The translations under genes and the position numbers were made by a program. The notes beneath the pieces are model-generated. The model saw only the letters and a list, made by a program, of their open reading frames with translations, ran no database searches and was not told the origin of the DNA. Below are positions 28,548 to 37,195 of a DNA stretch of 64,000 nucleotides, piece by piece (the stretch's first letter is position 1; each line of letters opens with the position of its first letter). Origin of the DNA: DATKHR01 sp036557365 (lineage in GTDB: Bacteria; Acidobacteriota; Vicinamibacteria; Vicinamibacterales; CAVVIG01); contig DATBHR010000081.1 of NCBI GenBank assembly GCA_036557365.1, positions 1 through 64,000 of the forward strand, read 5' to 3'.

Positions 28548-30271
28548 GGAAACGGGATCATCTTCGTCAGCACCGGCTCGCCGTGCAGATAGCGAGCGCG
28601 ATCGTCCGGCGAGTACAAGCGGATTTGCGCGTGGCCCAGATATTCGGCGGTCGGCGGCCAATCGAGCCTGCCTACCGCGCTGGCCTTGCCGAAGCGATCG
28701 CGCACGCGCGGCTCCTCCCAGTCCTCGAGCAGGAAGTACGGGGTGAAGCCGTTATCTCGAATGATTTCCAGTGTCGCGTCCAATCGATCGGGCGCGATCA
28801 GATCCCACCTGATGGAATGTCTGTCGCCGTACAGCCGAACACTGCCGCTGTGAATCATGCTGATGAGCACCGCGTCCGGCGGGACGATCGCTTTCATGGC
28901 TTCACCGACGGTTTCGTAGCGGCGTTCGCCTTGCTCGATCTCGAACAGCCGCAGGCCGTCGATCTTGGCGACGAACCAGAACGGTACCAGCGTGCACAAC
29001 GCGAACACCGCGGCGCCGCGCAGCGCCATCGGCAGTCGCTCGAACACCGCGACGCAGACCGAGGCGTCCAGCGCGAGCAGCAGCGGAATGGCGGGCATCA
29101 GGAAGCGGAGGAACGTCCAGTTGTCGAACGGCAGATAGAAAAGGTAGCAGCCGAGCAGCACCATCGAGAACGCGAAGAGCCACCAGCCGTATCTGATTCG
29201 TCCGGCAACGAGCGCCAGCACGCCGACGATGACGACGGGTGTGTGCAGATCGACGAGCCACGACCAGAACTGGCGGAGATTAGTGCCGGCATATCGGACG
29301 CTGAAGAGTGTCTCGAGCGGACCGTAACCCGTGCTGACGGGCGATCCGTATAAGTACTGATTCCACCCGGCGATGAACAGCGCCGACGGCAGCACGCCAG
29401 CGGCGTAGAGAAGCCCTCGGCGAAGTCCCGAACGAACGGCGACGAACGCCAGCGTGACGAGCGCGAGCGGCACGATGTTGGGCCGCGTCAAAATTGCCGC
29501 GGACGACGCGAGCCCCGCCATGAGCGCGCTCCACGGTCCGGCCGACAACGTCAACAGCCATGCGAGTAACCACCACGCGGTCACGGGGACGTCGCTCATC
29601 GGCACCAGCGCGAGGAACACGGCGATGGGACTGAAGGCGAGGAGAACAGCGGCGATGCAGCCGGTTCGCCGGTCGGCGACGCACGACGTCAGGCGATAGG
29701 TGAGCCAGACCGCGGCGCCGCCCATCAGCGGCACGATCAGATACACGGACAGGCCGACGCGTTCCAGCGCAGCCATCGCGAGCGGCAGTCCCGGCGAGTA
29801 GATTGGTGCGAGGTAGCCAGGCGTGTGCGCGAGTCGATAACCGAGCGGCGCAACGGCGCCGCCGAGCAGCGGCTCGAGCGTGCTCAACGTATCAGGTGCG
29901 AGGACATGGCCCGATGCCCACAGCGCCGCCTGTGACACATAGCCGTAGTAGTCGGCACCGCCCGCCACGTAGATGCCGTAGCGGATGCCGAGGATCACAA
30001 ACAGGATCGAAACGGCCGCTGCGATCGTTCCGGCGCGGCGCGAGAAGCCGCTCCAGCTCGCATCGCGCTCGTCCGCGCCGATGTCGTGGCCGACGAACGC
30101 CAGCGCTGCGCAGAGTTCGCCGTATGCGAGCGGTTTGTACGCCTCGCGCGAGCTGAGCCGCACGCCCAGCACGACGAAGTGAAATCCACCGAAGGCGAGA
30201 TCCCAGATCGCGATCAGGAAACTGACGATCGCTGCAGCGGCGAACACGCGGTAGAGAATGCGCGTCGGCAC
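28544..30271 (-). CDS. GT39/ArnT-like membrane glycosyltransferase
   Basis: A 575-residue polytopic protein with about 11-12 membrane segments and the GT-C layout. A first periplasmic loop carries an acidic pair region (GGADYYGYVSQAALWASG, about 103-120). It would use a lipid-linked sugar donor on the periplasmic side. The start is GTG 30271, with no strong ribosome-binding site. Translationally coupled to the following membrane protein by an ATGA overlap, so the two likely work together. It is divergent from thiC. Confidence 0.8.
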   Translation of the reverse strand: MPTRILYRVFAAAAIVSFLIAIWDLAFGGFHFVVLGVRLSSREAYKPLAYGELCAALAFVGHDIGADERDASWSGFSRRAGTIAAAVSILFVILGIRYGIYVAGGADYYGYVSQAALWASGHVLAPDTLSTLEPLLGGAVAPLGYRLAHTPGYLAPIYSPGLPLAMAALERVGLSVYLIVPLMGGAAVWLTYRLTSCVADRRTGCIAAVLLAFSPIAVFLALVPMSDVPVTAWWLLAWLLTLSAGPWSALMAGLASSAAILTRPNIVPLALVTLAFVAVRSGLRRGLLYAAGVLPSALFIAGWNQYLYGSPVSTGYGPLETLFSVRYAGTNLRQFWSWLVDLHTPVVIVGVLALVAGRIRYGWWLFAFSMVLLGCYLFYLPFDNWTFLRFLMPAIPLLLALDASVCVAVFERLPMALRGAAVFALCTLVPFWFVAKIDGLRLFEIEQGERRYETVGEAMKAIVPPDAVLISMIHSGSVRLYGDRHSIRWDLIAPDRLDATLEIIRDNGFTPYFLLEDWEEPRVRDRFGKASAVGRLDWPPTAEYLGHAQIRLYSPDDRARYLHGEPVLTKMIPFP

Positions 30272-30323
30272 GTCAGGACGGAAGAGTCGTGCGGCCGCGC
30301 CGCGAGAGGCTCATGATCTACAT

Positions 30324-30331
30324 GCTATAGT
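30324..30331 (+). promoter_or_regulatory. Candidate extended -10 promoter of the thiC leader
   Basis: TGCTATAGT (30323-30331) matches an extended -10 element (TG-N-TATAAT-like). No convincing -35 hexamer is present, which is usual for extended -10 promoters. A start near 30338 would place the TPP aptamer at the very 5' end of the transcript. Confidence 0.55.
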
Positions 30332-30341
30332 CAGAAGTCGA

Positions 30342-30423
30342 CCGCCAGGGGTATCCCCGATTGTCGGGATTGAGAGTACACCCTCGGAACCTGACCCGGT
30401 TCAGACCGGCGGAGGGAGCGCGG
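30342..30423 (+). promoter_or_regulatory. TPP (THI-box) riboswitch
   Basis: The conserved core elements are in order: AGGGGTATCC (30347-30356), CTGAGA-like TTGAGAGT (30370-30377), ACCCTCGGAACCTGACCCGG (30380-30399), TTCAGACCGG, then GGAGGGAGC (30411-30419). The 3' purine tract GGAGGG is also the best Shine-Dalgarno sequence for thiC, 9 bases before the ATG. Ligand binding would therefore hide the ribosome-binding site directly, implying translational control by thiamine pyrophosphate. Confidence 0.95.
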
Positions 30424-30425
30424 AC

Positions 30426-31988
30426 ATGTCCGATTTCTCATCAGCATTTCCCAATTCACAAAAAATCTACGTCGATGGTCCCTCGTCGGTCCGCGTGCCG
30501 ATGCGCGAGATCTCGCTCGACCATGGACAGTCGTCGATTCGTGTGTACGACACCAGCGGTCCACAGGGCCACAGCGCCATCGACGGGCTTCCCAAACTGC
30601 GGCGGTCGTGGGTCGATGGCCGCGTCGGCGGCTGCGTGACGCAGCTGCACTACGCACGCAAAGGCGAGATCACGCCGGAGATGGAATTCGTCGCGATCCG
30701 GGAAGGACTGCCGGCCGAGTTCGTGCGCGACGCGATCGCGCGCGGACGCGCGATCATCCCGGCGAACGTCCGCCATCTCGAGCTCGAGCCGATGATCATC
30801 GGCCGCCATTTCCTCGTGAAGATCAACGCGAACATCGGCAACTCGGCGGTCTCCTCGTCGATCGACGAAGAGGTCGAGAAGCTGCGGTGGGCGACGCTCT
30901 GGGGCGCCGACACGGTCATGGACCTGTCGACCGGGAAGAACATCCACGAAACGCGCGAATGGATTCTCCGGAACTCCGCTGTCCCGATCGGCACCGTGCC
31001 GATCTACCAGGCGCTCGAGAAGGTGGGCGGCCGACCCGAAGATCTCACGTGGGAGATCTACCGCGACACGCTCGTCGAGCAATGCGAGCAGGGCGTCGAC
31101 TACTTCACGGTTCACGCGGGCGTCCTGCTCCGCTACATTCCGATGACCGCCCGGCGCGTCACCGGCATCGTGTCGCGCGGCGGTTCGATCATGGCGAAGT
31201 GGTGCCTCGCGCACCATCAGGAGAACTTCACCTACACCCACTTCCGCGAGATCTGCGAGATCATGCGCGCGTACGACGTTTCGTTTTCACTCGGCGACGG
31301 GCTGCGGCCGGGATCGATCGCGGACGCCAACGACGAAGCGCAGTTCGCCGAGCTGAAGACGCAGGGCGAGCTGAATCGGATCGCGTGGGAGTTCGACGTC
31401 CAGGTCATGAACGAGGGCCCCGGGCACATTCCCATGCATCTCATCAAAGAGAACATGGAGAAGCAGCTCGAATGGTGCGCCGAGGCGCCGTTCTACACGC
31501 TCGGTCCGCTGACGACCGACATCGCGCCGGGCTACGACCACATCACGTCGGCGATCGGCGCAGCGATGATCGGTTGGTACGGCACGGCAATGCTCTGCTA
31601 CGTGACGCCGAAGGAGCATCTCGGTCTGCCCGATCGCGACGATGTGAAGGCGGGGGTGATCGCGTACAAGATCGCCGCGCATGCCGCCGATCTTGCCAAG
31701 GGCCATCCGCGCGCGCGCGAGTGGGACGACGCGCTCTCGAAGGCGCGGTTCGAATTCCGCTGGGACGATCAGTTCAACCTGGCGCTCGATCCCGTCACCG
31801 CGCGCGCGTACCACGACGAGACGCTCCCCGCCGACGGCGCCAAGGTCGCGCACTTCTGCTCGATGTGCGGCCCGAAGTTCTGCTCAATGGAGCTGACGCA
31901 GCAGGTGCGCGACTACGCGAACGCGGGGATGAAGGAGATGTCGGTCGAGTTCAGGAAGAAAGGCGAAATCTACGTAGAGACACCGTAA
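30426..31988 (+). CDS. thiC: Phosphomethylpyrimidine synthase
   Basis: Radical SAM enzyme converting 5-aminoimidazole ribotide to HMP phosphate in thiamine synthesis. The protein is 520 residues. The C-terminal CSMCGPKFC motif (CX2CX4C, about residues 478-486) binds the [4Fe-4S] cluster, and MNEGPGHIPMHLI and LGPLTTDIAPGYDHITSAIG are family hallmarks. The ATG at 30426 is placed by the riboswitch-embedded GGAGGG. An upstream in-frame ATG at 30258 would run through the riboswitch and is rejected. No other thi gene is in the window. Confidence 0.98.
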   Translation: MSDFSSAFPNSQKIYVDGPSSVRVPMREISLDHGQSSIRVYDTSGPQGHSAIDGLPKLRRSWVDGRVGGCVTQLHYARKGEITPEMEFVAIREGLPAEFVRDAIARGRAIIPANVRHLELEPMIIGRHFLVKINANIGNSAVSSSIDEEVEKLRWATLWGADTVMDLSTGKNIHETREWILRNSAVPIGTVPIYQALEKVGGRPEDLTWEIYRDTLVEQCEQGVDYFTVHAGVLLRYIPMTARRVTGIVSRGGSIMAKWCLAHHQENFTYTHFREICEIMRAYDVSFSLGDGLRPGSIADANDEAQFAELKTQGELNRIAWEFDVQVMNEGPGHIPMHLIKENMEKQLEWCAEAPFYTLGPLTTDIAPGYDHITSAIGAAMIGWYGTAMLCYVTPKEHLGLPDRDDVKAGVIAYKIAAHAADLAKGHPRAREWDDALSKARFEFRWDDQFNLALDPVTARAYHDETLPADGAKVAHFCSMCGPKFCSMELTQQVRDYANAGMKEMSVEFRKKGEIYVETP

Positions 31989-32161
31989 ATTGCAGAATTG
32001 CAGCATTGCAGAAGGTGGGACTGATTGAAGAATTGCAGGATCGAAGAATTGCAGAATTGCAGAATTGCAGAATCGCAGAATCGCAGAATGAAGTGCCTTC
32101 CGTTCATTCCTTCCTTTCTGCAATCCTGCAATTCTTCAATTCTGCAATTCTTCAATGTCAC
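31989..32161. repeat. TGCAGAATT-type degenerate repeat as an inverted pair (family 3)
   Basis: The left arm (about 31989-32088) contains many AATTGCAGAATTGCAG units with variants such as AATCGCAG. The right arm (about 32098-32158) carries complementary CTGCAATTCTTCAATT units. The arms could pair over 50 or more bases with mismatches. It fills the gap between the convergent thiC and the proline-rich protein gene and may act as a bidirectional terminator. Confidence 0.85.
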
Positions 32162-32162
32162 A

Positions 32163-32708
32163 TCACTTGACGACCACCGGCACGATCTGAATCAGCGTCG
32201 GAAAATGCGTCGGCTGCCCGCCAGGCTTCGGGTTGGGATAGCCCTTCGACACCTCTGACTGGAAATCCTTGATCGTCACGCCTGGCGGAAACGCCATCGT
32301 GTCCTCGTTGTACTTGCCGACGTCAAATTCGTGCGTCGCCGGGACGTCGTACACCAGCTCGCCGCGCTGCTTCAGGACGGTCCGGTAGTACGCCACGAGA
32401 TCGACAAACGAGCCGGCGGACCCGAAAATGTAGTATCGCTGTCCGCGGCCGGCGTCGTACGACGCGATGAACTGCGCACCCGGATACAACGGAACGCCGA
32501 GCGTCGCTTCGTTCGGCGTTTGTTCGGCGGCCGTCGCCGGTCGCGTGTCCTTTGATGCGGCCGCTGGCGGCGTCGCCGGCTGCGCCGGCGGAGGCTGTGA
32601 TGGCGCAGGCTGCGCGGGACGCGCCGGCGCCGGCTGCGCTGGTCGCGGAAACGGTTGAGGAACCGGCGGCTGCTGGAGAGTGGCCGCCAGGAGCAGAGCG
32701 CACACCAT
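32163..32708 (-). CDS. Secreted proline-rich protein, unknown function
   Basis: A 181-residue protein with a short signal peptide (VCALLLAATLQQ) and a Pro/Ala/Gln-rich linker (about 14-55). A folded domain of about 115 residues follows, beginning with GVPLYPGAQFIASYDAG. The domain, with YRTVLKQRGELVYDVPATHEF, recurs in uncharacterised acidobacterial proteins. ATG 32708 is chosen because it opens directly on the signal peptide; GTG at 32714 is also possible. The frame open to 33017 is a shadow of the divergent M20 peptidase gene. Confidence 0.75.
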   Translation of the reverse strand: MVCALLLAATLQQPPVPQPFPRPAQPAPARPAQPAPSQPPPAQPATPPAAASKDTRPATAAEQTPNEATLGVPLYPGAQFIASYDAGRGQRYYIFGSAGSFVDLVAYYRTVLKQRGELVYDVPATHEFDVGKYNEDTMAFPPGVTIKDFQSEVSKGYPNPKPGGQPTHFPTLIQIVPVVVK

Positions 32709-32744
32709 GCACACGATTGTGGGCCAAGCCGACGGGTGCCGCAA

Positions 32745-33875
32745 GTGACCCGCGAACTTCAGACGTTCTGCCGCGAACAGCACGACTGGCTGATCGACAC
32801 GATCGAATCGCTCGTGCGAATCGAATCGCCGACCACCGACAAGCGCGCCGTCGATCGATGCGGCGCGGAGCTCCAGCGGAGACTGGAACTGATTGGCGGA
32901 CGCGTGACGAAGTTGCCGCGTGTGGACCGCGGAGACCACCTGCTTGCCGAATTCGGCTGCGGCGCCTCGCAGGTCCTGCTGCTTGGACACTTCGACACGG
33001 TGTGGCCGGTCGGCCAACTCGAGAAGATGCCGCTGTCAACCTCGGACGGACGGCTGCATGGCCCCGGCGTCTTCGACATGAAGGCCGGAATCGGCATCGC
33101 GATGCTCGCTGCCCGTGCGCTGCTCGAGACAAACATGGCGTCCCCGCATCGTGTCGTGATGCTCTGGACGACCGACGAGGAGATAGGAAGCGCAACGTCG
33201 CGCGCCGCCATCGAAGACGAAGCACGGCGCAGTGCCGCGGTCCTTGTACTGGAGCCGTCATTACCGGGCGGCGCAGTGAAGACTTCGCGAAAGGGCTGCG
33301 GCCAGTACGAGCTTCTCGTTCGCGGCGTTGCGGCGCATGCGGGCATCGACCCGAAAGCGGGCGCGAGCGCCATCCATGAGCTGGCGCACCAAATCGAACA
33401 ACTCATCGAGATCCCGAAGGACTCTGACGGCGTCTCCCTCAACGTGGGCATCGTCGGCGGGGGAACGCGTCCGAACGTCGTCGCGGACGAGGCGCGTGCG
33501 GTCGTCGACGTCCGGGCCGCAACGGGAGCCCAGATGGACGCCGTGGACCGGGCCATTCGAAACCGGACGCCGCGGGACAGCCGGACGCGGATCGAGATGA
33601 CCGGCGGCTTCGACCGCCCGCCGTTGGAGCGAACGCCCGCTGTCGTGCGTCTATATGAACAGGCACGCTCCGTTGGCCGCGAGCTTGGCCTGGACCTTGG
33701 CGAAGGCGGCACCGGGGGCGGATCGGATGGCAACTTCACGGCGGCGATCGGCGTCCCAACATTAGACGGGCTTGGCGCCGTTGGCGAAGGTGCGCACGCG
33801 TTGCACGAGCACGTCGTTGTCGAGCGGCTGACCGATCGCGCCGCGCTCGTGGCGGGTTTGATACGATCGATTTGA
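32745..33875 (+). CDS. M20-family metallopeptidase (carboxypeptidase G2-like)
   Basis: A 376-residue dizinc aminoacylase or carboxypeptidase. Metal and catalytic residues are visible: LLLGHFDTVWP, the bridging Asp in GPGVFDMKAG, the catalytic Glu pair in TTDEEIGS, Glu in VLEPSLPGG, and the final His in ALHEHVVVERL. The dimerisation insert begins at KGCGQYELLVRGVAAHAG. The start is GTG 32745 (VTRELQTFC); the frame to 32655 overlaps the divergent secreted-protein gene. It has no signal peptide, so it acts in the cytoplasm, probably on glutamyl or acyl amino acids. Confidence 0.9.
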   Translation: MTRELQTFCREQHDWLIDTIESLVRIESPTTDKRAVDRCGAELQRRLELIGGRVTKLPRVDRGDHLLAEFGCGASQVLLLGHFDTVWPVGQLEKMPLSTSDGRLHGPGVFDMKAGIGIAMLAARALLETNMASPHRVVMLWTTDEEIGSATSRAAIEDEARRSAAVLVLEPSLPGGAVKTSRKGCGQYELLVRGVAAHAGIDPKAGASAIHELAHQIEQLIEIPKDSDGVSLNVGIVGGGTRPNVVADEARAVVDVRAATGAQMDAVDRAIRNRTPRDSRTRIEMTGGFDRPPLERTPAVVRLYEQARSVGRELGLDLGEGGTGGGSDGNFTAAIGVPTLDGLGAVGEGAHALHEHVVVERLTDRAALVAGLIRSI

Positions 33876-33940
33876 GGGTTGAAAGTCGTTCGTTGAGCGT
33901 TGAGATTGTTCGTTGAGAATTGACCGTTGAGAGTTGAGAT
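33876..33940. repeat. CGTTGAGCGTTGA-type degenerate repeat (family 4)
   Basis: Repeated GTTGA-containing units (GTTCGTTGAGCGTTGAGA, GTTCGTTGAGAATTGA, CGTTGAGAGTTGAG) fill the M20 peptidase-htpX gap. The same style ends the array at 47285-47390. The strand is purine-biased. Its last bases (GTTGAGA) precede the htpX start. Confidence 0.75.
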
Positions 33941-34768
33941 ATGTCGAACGTCATGAAGACCACGCTGCTGCTCGGCATCATGAGCGGGTTGTTCCTCGCC
34001 GTGGGCGGGATGCTTGGCGGCGGTCAGGGCATGGTCGTCGGTTTCGTGTTCGCCGTCATCACCAACTTCGCGTCGTACTGGTATTCGGACAAGATCGTCC
34101 TGCGCATGTACAACGCGCAGGAGGTCGGGCCGGGCCACCGCCTGTACGAGATCGTCGGACGCCTCGCACAACGGGCCGGCCTTCCGCAGCCGCGCTGCTA
34201 CATCATCCCGCAGGAATCGCCGAACGCGTTTGCGACCGGGCGCGATCCCGATCATGCGGCTGTCGCCGCAACGGAAGGCATCCTGCAGCTGCTGACGGAC
34301 GACGAGCTCGCCGGCGTGCTCGGACACGAGCTCTCGCACGTCAAGCACAGGGACATCCTGATCAGTTCGATCGCGGCGACGCTGGCGGCGGCCATCATGA
34401 TGATCTCGCGCTTCGCGATGTTCTTCGGCGGCGGCCGGCGCGACGATCGCGACGGCGGGAATCCGATCGCGCTGCTCGCGACGTTGATCCTCGCGCCGCT
34501 CGCGGCGATGCTGATTCAGGCGGCGATTTCTCGATCGCGCGAGTACGACGCGGATGCGGGCGGCGCCGAGATCGCCGGCGGTCCGAATGGTCTCGTCAGC
34601 GCGCTCCGGAAAATCGAGGCGGCGTCGAAGGTGGTGCCGCTCGACGCCAATCCCGCGACCGCGCACATGTTCATCGTCAAGCCATTTTCCGCGCAGGCGT
34701 TGCTTGGCCTGTTCAGCACACATCCGCCGACGGATCAGCGGATCAGAGCGCTCCTGCAGCAGGGCTAG
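33941..34768 (+). CDS. htpX: HtpX-type membrane zinc metalloprotease
   Basis: An M48B protease of the inner membrane that degrades misfolded membrane proteins. The 275-residue length is slightly short of E. coli HtpX. Two N-terminal hydrophobic segments (about 6-22 and 26-46) are followed by the zinc motif GHELSHVKHRD and two further segments (about 145-190). The third zinc-ligand region is SREYDADAGGAEIAG, and STHPPTDQRI lies at the C-terminus. It precedes a Clp-family unfoldase gene. Confidence 0.96.
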   Translation: MSNVMKTTLLLGIMSGLFLAVGGMLGGGQGMVVGFVFAVITNFASYWYSDKIVLRMYNAQEVGPGHRLYEIVGRLAQRAGLPQPRCYIIPQESPNAFATGRDPDHAAVAATEGILQLLTDDELAGVLGHELSHVKHRDILISSIAATLAAAIMMISRFAMFFGGGRRDDRDGGNPIALLATLILAPLAAMLIQAAISRSREYDADAGGAEIAGGPNGLVSALRKIEAASKVVPLDANPATAHMFIVKPFSAQALLGLFSTHPPTDQRIRALLQQG

Positions 34769-34790
34769 CGCCGCTGATCGGCGGCGCTGG
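34765..34790. terminator. Hairpin after htpX
   Basis: AGCGCCGC (34767-34774) pairs with GCGGCGCT (34781-34788), extendable by two more pairs including a G-T. The loop is 6 nt. The stem starts inside the htpX stop codon. No T-run follows, so it could be a weak terminator or an mRNA-stabilising stem. Confidence 0.45.
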
Positions 34791-34855
34791 CTGTGGCCCG
34801 ACCGCCACACCAGGAGCTGGCGTACGAATTGCTCCCTCCCTCGTTGGAGGCAGTC

Positions 34856-37174
34856 GTGCACGTAGAAGACCTCGATATCTCACCCAGTAAGATCGGCGAG
34901 TCTGCCCAGCGAATCATCGACCGCGCCATCGAGGAAGCCCGGCGGCGCGAGCACGCCCTCCTGACCAACGAACATGTGTTTCTCGCATTCGCGCAAGTCG
35001 AATGGGACATGTTTTCCGAGGTCATGCGCGACAGCGAACTGAATCCGCACGCCGTCGTCCAGGCGGTTGAGGAGCATCTGCACCTCGTTCCGTCATTTGC
35101 GGGACGAGAGCTCCGTATTTCGCCAGCAACCAAGCTCGTCTTCAAACTCGGGCTTCATCACGCGAGCCGCGCCGGCCGTTCGTCGATCGAGGCTTCCGAT
35201 TTATTTTCGGCGGTGTTCGAAGAGACGCAAGGCGTTCCCGTTTCCATCCTCAAGCGGTACGGCGTCGAGCCCGAAGCGCTGGTCAATCGCCTGAACGCGC
35301 GCATGCGCGACCTCGAGCTTCGCGAAGAGCGACTCAAGAAACGGTTCGAGCTGCCGCCGTTCCTCAAGCACTTCGCGACGAACCTGAACCTTCTTGCCCG
35401 GCAGGACAAGGTTCCGCCGGTGTTCGGACGCGACAAGGAAATCCAGCAGGTCCTCGAGATCTTGTGTCACCGCGAGCGCGCCAACTCGGTGATGCTCGTC
35501 GGTGAACCCGGCGTCGGCAAGACCGCCATCGTCGAAGGACTTGCGCGGCGGATCGAGTTCGAGCCCGAATCGGTTCCGGTTCGGCTGCGCGACTGCCAGG
35601 TGATCAACCTTCAGATGAACACGATGGTCGCCGGAACCATGCTGCGCGGCATGTTCGAAGATCGGATGCAGAACGTCATCCGCGAGCTGAAGGAACGGAC
35701 GAATCTCATCCTGTTCGTCGACGAAGCGCACACGATGGTCGGCGCCGGCTCGGCGCTCGGCGCTCCGTCTGACGCCGCGAACGTCTTCAAATCGGTGCTC
35801 GCGCGCGGCGAGATCCGGATGATCGCGGCGACGACGCTCAGCGAGTACAAGGAGTACATCCAAGAGGACGAGGCGCTGGCACGGAGGTTCCGGTGCGTCA
35901 CCGTCGCGGAGCCGTCCATCGAGGAGACGCGACGGATCCTGTACAACCTGCGTCCACGGCTCGAGCGCAACTACGCGGTCCGCGTGCTCGACGAAGCCGT
36001 CGAAGCAGCATTGGAGCTCGCGCCGCGCTACATGCGGCACCTGCATCTGCCGGACAAAGTGATCGGCTGGCTCGATACCGCCGCTGTCCGGGCCGAAATC
36101 GATCGGCGCTGGGAAGTACGGACGGACGACGTCGTCGGCGTCATCTCGAACGCGGCGCAGATTCCCGAAGACATGGTCTACCGCGACGTCACCGATCGCT
36201 TCAAGGACATCGAAACGAGTCTCCAGAAGCGCATCGTCGGTCAGCACGACGCCGTGCGGGCGGTCGCGCAGCGCCTGGTGCTGAACAAAGGACCGCTCAA
36301 GGACGGATTCGATCGTCCCGACGGCGTGCTCTTGTTCCTCGGTCCGACGGGCGTCGGCAAGACCGAGCTTGCGAAGGCGGTCGCGGAGTTCCTGTTCGGC
36401 GACGACAAGAAAATGGTTCGCGTCGACATGTCCGAGTACCAGGACGGCTCAGTGTCCGTTGACAAACTGATCGGCATGCCTCGCGGCATCGTCGGCAGCG
36501 AGCGCGGCGGCATCCTGACCAATCAGCTGAAAGACAACCCGTACACCGTCGTCCTGCTCGACGAGGTCGAAAAGGCCAGCCCGAGTTTGCTCAACCTGTT
36601 CCTGCAGGCATTCGACGAAGGGTGGCTCACCGACGGACGCGGCAAGCGCGTCTATCTGAGCGATGCCGTCGTCATCATGACGTCCAACATCGGATCGGAG
36701 AACTTCCGGCGGCTGACGAGTCCGCTCGGATTCCTCAACCGGAGCCTCGGGATTCAGCAGGTGCAGGGCGAAGTCCTGCGCGAGCTGGAGCGGCGGTTCC
36801 CGCCCGAGTTCCGCAATCGAATCGACGAAGTCGTGCTGTTCTCGCCGTTGACGCAGGACGAAGTCCGCGAGATTGCGAAGAAGTATCTGCAAAAAGTCGT
36901 TCTCAGCATGGCGCGCGCCGGCAAGACCATTCTGGTTTCAACCGAGGCGCTCGAGCAGATTGTCGTCAACGGGTACAACATCGCATTCGGCGCCCGGTTC
37001 CTGAAGCGGTACATCGACGAGCACGTGAAGCTCCCGATCAGCTCGCGCTGGAACGAGGGCACGCACTTCGATGTCAGCGTCCGCGACGGTCAGGTGGTTG
37101 TCGATCCGTCGGTCGCGCCGCCCGTGATGCCTGACGGCACGCTTGCGATTACCGGTATCGAGCCGGCGCACTGA
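34856..37174 (+). CDS. ClpA/ClpC-type AAA+ unfoldase
   Basis: A 772-residue Hsp100 protein with a Clp N-domain (about 10-140) and two AAA+ modules. The first has Walker A GEPGVGKT (about 216) and Walker B LFVDEAH; the second has GPTGVGKTELAK (about 496) and LLDEVEKA. There is no long ClpB middle domain. In module 2, LGF (residues about 624-626, in TSPLGFLNR) sits where ClpA and ClpX carry their ClpP-binding tripeptide, suggesting a ClpP partner. GTG 34856 has TTGGAGG five bases upstream; the frame opens earlier at 34793 without support. No clpS or clpP is adjacent. Confidence 0.93.
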   Translation: MHVEDLDISPSKIGESAQRIIDRAIEEARRREHALLTNEHVFLAFAQVEWDMFSEVMRDSELNPHAVVQAVEEHLHLVPSFAGRELRISPATKLVFKLGLHHASRAGRSSIEASDLFSAVFEETQGVPVSILKRYGVEPEALVNRLNARMRDLELREERLKKRFELPPFLKHFATNLNLLARQDKVPPVFGRDKEIQQVLEILCHRERANSVMLVGEPGVGKTAIVEGLARRIEFEPESVPVRLRDCQVINLQMNTMVAGTMLRGMFEDRMQNVIRELKERTNLILFVDEAHTMVGAGSALGAPSDAANVFKSVLARGEIRMIAATTLSEYKEYIQEDEALARRFRCVTVAEPSIEETRRILYNLRPRLERNYAVRVLDEAVEAALELAPRYMRHLHLPDKVIGWLDTAAVRAEIDRRWEVRTDDVVGVISNAAQIPEDMVYRDVTDRFKDIETSLQKRIVGQHDAVRAVAQRLVLNKGPLKDGFDRPDGVLLFLGPTGVGKTELAKAVAEFLFGDDKKMVRVDMSEYQDGSVSVDKLIGMPRGIVGSERGGILTNQLKDNPYTVVLLDEVEKASPSLLNLFLQAFDEGWLTDGRGKRVYLSDAVVIMTSNIGSENFRRLTSPLGFLNRSLGIQQVQGEVLRELERRFPPEFRNRIDEVVLFSPLTQDEVREIAKKYLQKVVLSMARAGKTILVSTEALEQIVVNGYNIAFGARFLKRYIDEHVKLPISSRWNEGTHFDVSVRDGQVVVDPSVAPPVMPDGTLAITGIEPAH

Positions 37175-37195
37175 CCATCGGATCCTCGTGGCCGG

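Noticed and set aside
30258..30425. N-terminal extension of thiC from an upstream ATG
   Set aside because: It would translate through the TPP riboswitch; the riboswitch-borne Shine-Dalgarno places the start at 30426.
31989..32161. Possible CRISPR array because of evenly spaced repeats
   Set aside because: The units are 7-9 nt and degenerate, with no unique spacers and no cas genes nearby.
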